The notes below the pieces were generated by a model that saw only the letters and a program-made list of their open reading frames with translations, was not told the origin of the DNA and did no database searches. Made by a program: the position numbers and the translations under genes. Of a stretch of 64,000 nt of DNA, positions 1 through 6,387 are shown piece by piece (the stretch's first letter is position 1; every line of letters begins with the position of its first letter). Origin of the DNA: Sinomonas terrae (GTDB lineage: Bacteria > Actinomycetota > Actinomycetes > Actinomycetales > Micrococcaceae); NCBI RefSeq assembly GCF_022539255.1, contig NZ_JAKZBV010000001.1:372001-436000 (forward strand). The letters are read 5' to 3'.

Positions 1-2
1 AC

Positions 3-710
3 GCCGTCGTCCGCGCGATGGAGGTGCGCGCCGCCCGGCGCGGACCGCTCGCCGAGCCGCTCCTCGCGGACACCTACGGCGCGACTGTGCCGCCGTCGCC
101 CGTGCCGTACCGTGACCTGTTCGGGCGCGCGCTGTACGTGCGCCGCATCATCCTGCTGTTCCTGATCTGGTTCATCGGCTACATCACCGTCTACTCGTTC
201 GCCTCGGGCTTCACGGCCGTCCTCGCTGCCCTGCGCTATCCGCCGCCTGAGGCCGGAGTCATTGCCGCTGTGGGCACGATCGGTTTCGTCGCTGAAGCGG
301 CGGTGATGAGTGTGATCGTCGAGAAGCTCGAGCGCCGCTACTGGCTCCCCATCGCCGCAGCGGTGACGATCATCGGTTCGCTCGTCGTCGCCTCCGCGGG
401 CACCAACATCTGGGTTTCATTCATCGGCGCGATCCTCATCTTTGCCGGGTTCAACCTCTGGGTCTCACCGACGTACGCGCTCACGGCCGAGTCCTTCCCG
501 ACTCGGGCCCGCACGACGGGCTTCGCCCTCGTGGACGGCGTCGGCCACATCGGCGGGGGCATCGGCGTCATGATTATCGCGCCGATCCTGCCTCAACTGT
601 CGGTCGTGTGGGCCCTCGGTCTGATTTCCGTGTTCCTTGTGGTGGCGGCGATCTTGGTCCAGTTCACTCCGCATACGCGGAATCGGCACTTGGACCACAT
701 TTCGCCGTGA
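3..710 (+). CDS. MFS transporter, C-terminal part (5' cut by window edge)
   Basis: The frame is open from the first bases, so the gene begins upstream; about 235 residues are visible. At least five hydrophobic helices follow a cytoplasmic loop rich in Arg and Pro. The stretch with Ala-Glu-Ser-Phe-Pro-Thr-Arg-Ala-Arg is the typical MFS motif of the loop after TM10 in sugar and aromatic-acid porters. It is therefore a polytopic cytoplasmic-membrane permease; the substrate cannot be read from this half. Its 3' end overlaps the convergent ABC ATPase gene by 47 bp. The methionine at base 18 is internal, not the start. Confidence 0.85.
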   Translation, partial: AVVRAMEVRAARRGPLAEPLLADTYGATVPPSPVPYRDLFGRALYVRRIILLFLIWFIGYITVYSFASGFTAVLAALRYPPPEAGVIAAVGTIGFVAEAAVMSVIVEKLERRYWLPIAAAVTIIGSLVVASAGTNIWVSFIGAILIFAGFNLWVSPTYALTAESFPTRARTTGFALVDGVGHIGGGIGVMIIAPILPQLSVVWALGLISVFLVVAAILVQFTPHTRNRHLDHISP

Positions 711-1347
711 TCTCGGCCTGTCCCTCGAGCGCCACCGTCTGACGCGGCTCGAGTCCCTCAGGAAGCGAGTGCGCGATGAGGATGACGAGCCGCGTGCTGG
801 CCCATTCGGCGAGTTCGCCTACAAGGGTCTGGACCCCGTGGTCGTCCATGCCGTTGAAGGGCTCGTCGAGGATGACGAGAGGCGTGGGCAGTGCGGTGCA
901 CGCGAGGAGCCAGAGCTTGCGCTGGTTTCCCGTAGAAAGCTCGGCGGCAGCCACCTCGAGCCAGTCGCCGAGGCCGTAGCGTTCGGCGCGCGCGAGTGCG
1001 GGGGCCAACTCGGTGCGCCGGCAGCGAGCGGCGAACGCAAGATGGTCCCTGGTAGTCATCGACGGGTACAGCGCTGGGGCCGTCCGGCAGACGCTTCGGA
1101 GGAGCCGTGCCTCAGGCGCGCCGGCACGCGTCCCAGAGATGCGGACCTCGCCGTCGAAGGGAGCGAGGAATCCCGAGACGAGTTCGAGCAGCGTCGACTT
1201 TCCGCTGCCGTTCGGGCCAGCGATGCGGACGAGGCCCGGACCCTGCAGCGAGAGGCTCAAGTCGCTGAAGACCGGCTGCTCGCGATCGTAGCCCGCGCGG
1301 ACCGATGTGAATTCGAGGTGAGGTGGCTGAGGCGATAGCGAAGGCAA
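664..1347 (-). CDS. ABC transporter ATP-binding protein of the circular bacteriocin operon
   Basis: About 227 residues, a single nucleotide-binding domain without membrane segments. Visible motifs in order are Walker A (GPNGSGKST), an ABC signature variant (LSTGNQRKL), Walker B (LVILDEP) and the H-loop (LIAHS). I chose the TTG at 1345-1347 because GGGAG lies just upstream and because the ATPase homology begins about ten residues later; no ATG is suitably placed. The start overlaps the end of the upstream permease gene, so the two are translationally coupled. Circular bacteriocin clusters carry one such ATPase for export and self-protection. The permease upstream is the natural partner. The exact start is uncertain. 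Confidence 0.85.
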   Translation of the reverse strand: MPSLSPQPPHLEFTSVRAGYDREQPVFSDLSLSLQGPGLVRIAGPNGSGKSTLLELVSGFLAPFDGEVRISGTRAGAPEARLLRSVCRTAPALYPSMTTRDHLAFAARCRRTELAPALARAERYGLGDWLEVAAAELSTGNQRKLWLLACTALPTPLVILDEPFNGMDDHGVQTLVGELAEWASTRLVILIAHSLPEGLEPRQTVALEGQAEITAKCGPSADSAYAE

Positions 1348-2777
1348 ATGAAGGCTCCCAGTGTCAAAGCGAGGGCGTAGAGGGTCACGAGCAGTTCGGC
1401 GAGGTACGGATCGAGGACAAGGGCCGCAAGGCACGGCGTCATCAACCCGTAGGCGGCGACGCTGCCCGCGATATCGAAGGTGCGGCTCCCGTCCGTGTTC
1501 GGAAGGGGAGCGACAAGTGACTCGCCTGCGGTCTCCGCCGCGGCGCCCACGAGGGCGACCGCGAGCGGCGAGATGAGGACGTGCCCGGTGAGAAGCCATG
1601 CGGCGAGGGTGGCGAGCGCTCCCATTGGCAGAGCCATGGCGACGTAGAGACCGAGCAGCGACGTCGCAGCACGCTGGACGGGGATCCCGCTTTCGAGGGC
1701 GAAGCGCGCGTGGTAGATCTTCGCCGTAGGACCGATGCGTTCGAAGGCGATGGCCAGCACGCATGAGCAGAGTAGGAGGACAGCTCCGACGACGGAGCGC
1801 AGCACGTCAGTCCGGGGCAACGAGGCGAGCGAGGGGACCGGGAGCAGGGCAGAGGCGCCAACCAGGCCGCTGCAGACGGTGATCACAGCGAGGTAATACA
1901 CGGAAACGAGCGTCCCGTGCGGCGTTCCGGCGAGGTCCTGAAGGAACGCCATCGCGAGGCCCCTCGCTTGACGGTCCCCCGAGCGCTTCCGCCTCGAGGG
2001 CAGGAGAAGCGCCGCATAGTGGCCTGCGTTCAGGCAGACAATGGTGGCCGCGACGAATCCAATTGTGGCGATCATCGCCATCGTCGTTAGCATCGGTACC
2101 GCAAAAGGAGGCAGCGCTGGCACGCTTATGACCGCGCCTGAACCGAGTGTCACCGCAGTTGCGGCCCCCAATGCGAGTCCGACGACGGCGCACGCCACCG
2201 CGCGAGCCCATGTCGCCGATCCGCGGCGCGGGGGATTCAGCGCGCACCATGCCGCGATGAAGCAGGCCGAGGCGGTGGCACAGAGGGAACCGGGCAACAG
2301 CCAGGCGTAGGCTGCGGTCCGGGCTGGGTCCTCCGCACCGAACACAGCGACAAACAACGCTGTCGCCACCGGGAGCGGCGCCGCGGCGAGTCCGGCAGGG
2401 AGTACTCCATAGCGCAGGGCGACGTGGGAGAGCGGCAGGTCGAGGTCGCGGAAGAGTCTCAGGTGCGGATTGGCGACCACTGCGAGTCTTCGGCTCGTGA
2501 GCAGGCCCGATCCAACCACAACGGCCGAGACGTACAGGACCACGAGCGACCACAGCTGCCATGCGAGATCCCGATCATGGCTGAAGACGCTGTCCCGCAG
2601 TACTCGAAGCGTCAGGAACCACAAGACGCCTCCCACAAGGGTGCCCACGCCGACCCCAGCACTCGCCAAGAGCTTGAAGGCCCCGAGGCTGAGCGGGAGT
2701 CGGAAGGAATTGACTATCTCGAAGGCACGAAAATCGCGCGCGAGCCGAAAGTCGGTGATCCAGACGGAACGAACCAT
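1257..2777 (-). CDS. Large polytopic membrane protein (ABC-type permease) of the bacteriocin operon
   Basis: 506 residues with about 12 hydrophobic segments spread over the whole length and no recognisable catalytic motif. The ATG at 2775-2777 follows the stop of the preceding gene by two bases, and the 3' end overlaps the ATPase gene. This arrangement makes it the likely membrane half of the ABC transporter. In AS-48-type clusters a multi-spanning protein of roughly 500-560 residues (As-48B in the type system) is required for maturation and secretion; equivalence is inferred from size, topology and position, not from sequence. I do not recognise a specific named family. Confidence 0.7.
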   Translation of the reverse strand: MVRSVWITDFRLARDFRAFEIVNSFRLPLSLGAFKLLASAGVGVGTLVGGVLWFLTLRVLRDSVFSHDRDLAWQLWSLVVLYVSAVVVGSGLLTSRRLAVVANPHLRLFRDLDLPLSHVALRYGVLPAGLAAAPLPVATALFVAVFGAEDPARTAAYAWLLPGSLCATASACFIAAWCALNPPRRGSATWARAVACAVVGLALGAATAVTLGSGAVISVPALPPFAVPMLTTMAMIATIGFVAATIVCLNAGHYAALLLPSRRKRSGDRQARGLAMAFLQDLAGTPHGTLVSVYYLAVITVCSGLVGASALLPVPSLASLPRTDVLRSVVGAVLLLCSCVLAIAFERIGPTAKIYHARFALESGIPVQRAATSLLGLYVAMALPMGALATLAAWLLTGHVLISPLAVALVGAAAETAGESLVAPLPNTDGSRTFDIAGSVAAYGLMTPCLAALVLDPYLAELLVTLYALALTLGAFICLRYRLSHLTSNSHRSARATIASSRSSAT

Positions 2778-2779
2778 GC

Positions 2780-3199
2780 TCAGAATTTGCTTTTAGGGTC
2801 GTTCGCCAAAATTGATCCTTGCAGCTCAAGAACTTGTCCGGCTGCCAAGAGCGTGCAGACGGCGGCTGCCAGAAATGATGCTGCGGCCTGAACCGGCGTT
2901 GCGAGGTAGGGGCTCAGGCTCAAGCCGTGGGATACACCGGCGAGGGTGTAGACCACGAGCTTGAGAGAGGACAGCGTGGAAGTTTTGGTGAACATGAAGA
3001 TGAATGGAATGATCGCACCGAAGAGCGACACGCCGGAAATGGCGATTGTCTTGGCGGCGACGGGATCAAGGTTTTTGAGGCCCGTTGCCAGAGGTGCGAG
3101 CCATAACCCCGCAATAGCGACTATCGAAGAGACAACCAGTGCCCCAAGCTGGATCTTCGCAAAGAGCGGAAAGAAGCGGATATACAGTTTCTCGAGCAT
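2780..3199 (-). CDS. Small four-helix membrane protein of the bacteriocin operon
   Basis: 139 residues with four clear hydrophobic helices (about residues 18-38, 52-72, 80-100 and 105-125) and a charged C-terminus. Its start is 14 bases after the stop of the 210-aa gene and its stop is two bases before the permease start, so it belongs to the same transcript. Family not recognised. Circular bacteriocin operons always contain one or more small hydrophobic proteins that act in immunity or as accessory membrane factors; this is a candidate for either role. The AT content is high for the window: bases 2761-2820 contain only 27 G/C of 60. Confidence 0.65.
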   Translation of the reverse strand: MLEKLYIRFFPLFAKIQLGALVVSSIVAIAGLWLAPLATGLKNLDPVAAKTIAISGVSLFGAIIPFIFMFTKTSTLSSLKLVVYTLAGVSHGLSLSPYLATPVQAAASFLAAAVCTLLAAGQVLELQGSILANDPKSKF

Positions 3200-3213
3200 C
3201 CTTGTTCACCGCC

Positions 3214-3846
3214 TCATCCGAAGCTGATAAGAAGGGGGAGTACGACTGCGGTCGCCACGGCGAGCACCTTCCTGCCTACGGTGAACTCCCACCAATAGCG
3301 CCGATAGGCGACGAGGGCGAGAACTCCGACGAGCGGAAAGTATGCGTAATAGCCTGGGACTCCGCGCAGGTCGGGGTACTGCGTGACAACGCTCGCGAGG
3401 TGTACCGGCACAGTGCTCAGGATGGCGACGACGAAATAGAGCCCAACCCTCCACTTCCCCCACACCACTGGCTTGGTCAGAATGATCCGGCGGTCAAGGA
3501 AGGCGGCGAGGAGCAAATAGAGGGCAATGATCACGGTGTAAACGAGGACGAACATGATGCCGCCCACCGTGGTGGAAAAGTTGACGAGCCTTTCATCGCC
3601 GATCTCCGCCTTAACATCCTCGGGTATTTGAGACGCTGCTTGCCGAAGGACGAGCGGGAGTCGCGCGAGCACGAGGGCCATGATGAGGAGGTAAGCGAGG
3701 ACCCACAGGAGTCGTGGCGTCTTCTGCTGGCCGTCGTCTGGCCGTTCCTCGGGTTTCATCTGGCCAACGTGTGCGACGGTGACCAGAGGTTCTTCGTAGC
3801 GCGGGGATTCTTGAGGGCGAGGAGGCTCGGGGGTTGAGATGCTCAT
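3214..3846 (-). CDS. Five-helix membrane protein (Yip1-like topology) of the bacteriocin operon
   Basis: 210 residues. A Pro/Glu-rich soluble N-terminus (residues 1-45) precedes five hydrophobic helices, a topology like that of Yip1-domain proteins. The ATG at 3844-3846 is preceded by AGGA. It lies five bases after the SpoIIM-like gene and 14 bases before the 139-aa gene. In circular bacteriocin operons, proteins of this kind are accessory maturation or immunity factors. The Yip1 comparison rests on topology alone and the role is inferred from position. Confidence 0.6.
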   Translation of the reverse strand: MSISTPEPPRPQESPRYEEPLVTVAHVGQMKPEERPDDGQQKTPRLLWVLAYLLIMALVLARLPLVLRQAASQIPEDVKAEIGDERLVNFSTTVGGIMFVLVYTVIIALYLLLAAFLDRRIILTKPVVWGKWRVGLYFVVAILSTVPVHLASVVTQYPDLRGVPGYYAYFPLVGVLALVAYRRYWWEFTVGRKVLAVATAVVLPLLISFG

Positions 3847-3851
3847 TGTTC

Positions 3852-4418
3852 CTAGATGGTTCGGAGGGAGATGAGGGTCGCCTCGATCGCTGCGGCCACG
3901 AGAATCAAGGCCAGCGCGAGAGCGAGGGTGCGAAGTGAGTCAGCGAAATCGCGATGAAGTGACGCGAGCGAGATCTTGTCTCTGTCGATCAGGACTAACC
4001 TGACCGCGCCGCATGCTGGCTGGAGCCCGGCGGTGGCGGCGAGGACCAAGCCCCCGAACTCGAGAGGCACATACAAGGCGACGTCTGATGCGAGTTGGGC
4101 GACGCCTGTTGAATGGACGCCGAGGGAAACTGTCGCACCGACGTACAGAGCGAGGATTCCACCGGCAACGAGCGTCGTCAGCCCAAGCGTCACGACGCCG
4201 GAGTACAGCACGAGCGCCGCTCCCGCGTTCCGCATGAGGATCTGAAGGAATCCTCCTGAGAACAGGGAGCTCTCCTCGAAAGCAGCATTGTCTGCAATCC
4301 ACGAAACGTCGAGCGCCGCATATGCTGCCCAGGCAACCGCCGTCATGCCTGCCGCCGTGCCGAGGAGCAGGCCCATGGGCACGCTCCTCAGCACGGCGAC
4401 CATTTTCGTTGAGCGCAC
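3852..4418 (-). CDS. SpoIIM/DUF95-family membrane protein, circular bacteriocin accessory factor
   Basis: 188 residues with about five membrane helices. The segment Leu-Glu-Phe-Gly-Gly-Leu-Val-Leu-Ala-Ala-Thr-Ala-Gly-Leu near residue 125 matches the characteristic SpoIIM/DUF95 signature, where an acidic residue and glycines sit at the start of a helix. DUF95 proteins are a hallmark of circular bacteriocin clusters (AS-48C, CclC, UblC), where they are needed for maturation or secretion. The GTG start at 4416-4418 directly follows the TAA of the 102-aa precursor; an in-frame ATG at 4401-4403 is an alternative. Its position right after the precursor genes matches known clusters and strongly supports the assignment. 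Confidence 0.8.
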   Translation of the reverse strand: MRSTKMVAVLRSVPMGLLLGTAAGMTAVAWAAYAALDVSWIADNAAFEESSLFSGGFLQILMRNAGAALVLYSGVVTLGLTTLVAGGILALYVGATVSLGVHSTGVAQLASDVALYVPLEFGGLVLAATAGLQPACGAVRLVLIDRDKISLASLHRDFADSLRTLALALALILVAAAIEATLISLRTI

Positions 4419-4727
4419 TTACCGAATCGCCGCAGCAGCGCCGAAGCGCATGAGGAACGCGCGCGTGGACGCAATGACGATCCCGGCAATTCCGGCTCCG
4501 ACTATCGCTCCGACGATCGCGAGCGCCCAACCTCCGAGCGCGGTTGCTTGCACAATCCGCTCTGCCGCTCGTTGGGACAAATTCTGGGAGGCGATAAGCC
4601 AGCTGACAGCGACCGAGGTGCTGACGAGGCCTGTCGTTCCCAAAAGCAAGGCAGTAGCTGTAGCTCTGGGCGCGAAACGATTGATCTGAATGCTTGCCAC
4701 TGGACTCCTCTTCGACTTGCCTGCCAT
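4419..4727 (-). CDS. Circular bacteriocin precursor, second (102 aa)
   Basis: 102 residues: a positively charged N-terminus, a hydrophobic leader ending in Ala-Val-Ser-Trp (residues 40-43), then a very hydrophobic small-residue core. If cleavage follows Trp43, the core is 59 residues (44-102). It carries Gly-Gly-Trp at core positions 22-24, the same place as in enterocin AS-48, then a Gly/Ala-rich segment and two Arg in the last amphipathic helix. It begins four bases after the other precursor ends and is clearly its paralogue. The terminal Arg is unusual, since known circularisation points are hydrophobic, so the cleavage site needs testing. It may encode a second bacteriocin or one half of a two-peptide system. 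Confidence 0.75.
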   Translation of the reverse strand: MAGKSKRSPVASIQINRFAPRATATALLLGTTGLVSTSVAVSWLIASQNLSQRAAERIVQATALGGWALAIVGAIVGAGIAGIVIASTRAFLMRFGAAAAIR

Positions 4728-4730
4728 GCC

Positions 4731-5012
4731 TCAGGCGACGGCCTGGGCGCGTCCCCAGCGGAGCGCGACCGAGCGGGCGGTCGCGATGAGCGCACCGGTG
4801 ATCCCGGCACCGAAGACAGCGCCGATGACCACAAGGGCCCAGCCACCGACCTCGATAGCCTGCATAATCTGGCTTGCAGCAGCGGCGGAGATTCCGAGCG
4901 AGCCAGCGATCCACGAGACGGCCAACGATGCGCCCAGCAGCCCGACGATGCCGAGCACAGCTGCAGCTGCAGTCGTCAGAACCGCGCTGCGTTCGGTGGA
5001 CGTGGTTTCCAT
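4731..5012 (-). CDS. Circular bacteriocin precursor, first (93 aa), AS-48-like
   Basis: 93 residues. Leader residues 1-34 end in Ala-Val-Ser-Trp; the proposed core is residues 35-93 (59 aa), starting I-A-G-S-L-G-I. Aligned without gaps to AS-48, core positions 5-7 (LGI for FGI), Ala9-Ala10, Glu20 and Gly22-Gly23-Trp24 fall at the same places. The C-terminus (Arg-Ala-Gln-Ala-Val-Ala) resembles that of uberolysin. Ile1-to-Ala59 ligation would parallel gassericin A. A strong ribosome site (AGGAAGGG, 5019-5027 on the opposite strand) lies eight bases before the ATG, fitting high expression. It is the first gene of the operon; the 182 bp upstream, shared tail-to-head with gcdH, must hold the promoter. 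Confidence 0.8.
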   Translation of the reverse strand: METTSTERSAVLTTAAAAVLGIVGLLGASLAVSWIAGSLGISAAAASQIMQAIEVGGWALVVIGAVFGAGITGALIATARSVALRWGRAQAVA

Positions 5013-5194
5013 AGCGATGCCCTTCCTGTTGGTTGCCTAATGACAATTCGCACAGTAGCAATCACCTCTTTCAAAGTTTCAAGCCACTGTTGCCTGGGGG
5101 ACTTGTCAGGCCCGACAACATGGGGGAAATGGCGCCGAACTCAGTGGCTCAAAGCGTCCCGGACGGGTTCACGGATGGGACCGTCAGTGACCGG

Positions 5195-6352
5195 TCAGTG
5201 GAACGCTCCCACCCCTGTGAGCTTCTGGCCGAGGATGAGGGTGTGCACCTCGTCGGTGCCCTCGTAGGTGCGCACGGATTCGAGGTTGTTCGCGTGGCGC
5301 AGGGGCGAGTAGTCGAGGGTGATGCCGTTTCCGCCGAGGATGGTGCGGGCCTCGCGGCAGATCTCGATGGCCTCGCGGCAGTTGTTGAGCTTGCCGACGC
5401 TGATCTGGTGCGGCTCGAGAGTCCCCGCGTCTTTGAGTCGGCCGAGGTGCAGGGCGAGGAGGAAGCCCTTGTCGACCTCGAGCGCCATGTCCACGAGCTT
5501 CTGCTGGGTCAGCTGGTAGGCAGCCAGCGGCTTGCCGAACTGGAGTCGCTCCTTCGAGTAGGCCAGGGCGTCCTCGAACGCGTCGCGGGCGGCGCCCATC
5601 GCGCCCCACACGATCCCGTACCGGGCCTCGTTCAGGCACGAGAACGGGCCCCGTAGCCCCACGACCTCGGGCAGGACCGCCTCGGCCGGGAGCCGCACGT
5701 CGTCCAGCGCCACCTCACACTGGATCGAGGCGCGCATCGACAGCGTGGGCTCGATCGGGGTCGCCGTGTAGCCGCGGGTGGAGGTCGGGACGAGGAAGCC
5801 GCGGACGCCGTCGTCCGTCTGCGCCCACACGACGGCGACGTCCGCGATGTTGGCGAGCCCGATCCAGCGCTTGGTCCCGGAGATGACCCAGTCCGAGCCG
5901 TCGCGGCGGGCGAAGGTGCGCATGGACCCGGGGTCGGAGCCCGCCGTCGGCTCGGTGAGCCCGAAGCAGCCGATCGCCTCCCCGGCCGCCATGGCAGGGA
6001 GCCACTCCTGCTTCTGCGCCTCCGAGCCGTGCTTGGAGATCGCACTCATCGCGAGCGAGCCCTGGACCGAGACGAACGTCCGCAGCCCTGAATCGCCGGC
6101 CTCGAGCTCGGCGGCAGCGAGGCCGTACTCGACCGCCGAACGTCCCGGGCACCCGTAGCCTTGGAGGTGCATCCCCAGCACGCCCAGCTTCGCGAGCTCC
6201 GGCACCAGCTCGAGCGGGAACCGTGCATCCTCGTACCAGCGGGCGATATTCGGCTTGATCTCGACGCGCACGAAGGCGCGCACGCGCTCGCGGAGGTCCA
6301 GTTCGTCGTCGCTGAGGAGGGAGTCGAACGAGATGAGGTCGGCGGCGTCCAT
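5195..6352 (-). CDS. gcdH: Acyl-CoA dehydrogenase, glutaryl-CoA dehydrogenase type
   Basis: 385 residues, full length for the family. It oxidises and decarboxylates glutaryl-CoA to crotonyl-CoA in lysine and tryptophan catabolism, using FAD and an electron-transferring flavoprotein. Visible features are the flavin-binding segment CFGLTEPTAGSDP (about 129-141), the GCDH-type stretch ARYGIVWGAMGAARDAFE, an LQFGKPL motif, and the catalytic Glu364 in TYEGT near the C-terminus. The ASIQCEV and HANNLESV segments distinguish GCDH from generic acyl-CoA dehydrogenases. It is divergent from the GH31 gene with only 35 bp between them and stands alone otherwise. Confidence 0.9.
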   Translation of the reverse strand: MDAADLISFDSLLSDDELDLRERVRAFVRVEIKPNIARWYEDARFPLELVPELAKLGVLGMHLQGYGCPGRSAVEYGLAAAELEAGDSGLRTFVSVQGSLAMSAISKHGSEAQKQEWLPAMAAGEAIGCFGLTEPTAGSDPGSMRTFARRDGSDWVISGTKRWIGLANIADVAVVWAQTDDGVRGFLVPTSTRGYTATPIEPTLSMRASIQCEVALDDVRLPAEAVLPEVVGLRGPFSCLNEARYGIVWGAMGAARDAFEDALAYSKERLQFGKPLAAYQLTQQKLVDMALEVDKGFLLALHLGRLKDAGTLEPHQISVGKLNNCREAIEICREARTILGGNGITLDYSPLRHANNLESVRTYEGTDEVHTLILGQKLTGVGAFH

Positions 6353-6387
6353 GGGGCAAGAGTAGCGGCGCCGCTCCCGGGCGTAGG

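Noticed and set aside
4419..5012. Reading the 93/102-aa pair as a toxin-antitoxin module or holins
   Set aside because: Both proteins are paralogues with a leader-core pattern and AS-48-like spacing, and the neighbours are DUF95 and ABC genes, which fits bacteriocin precursors better.
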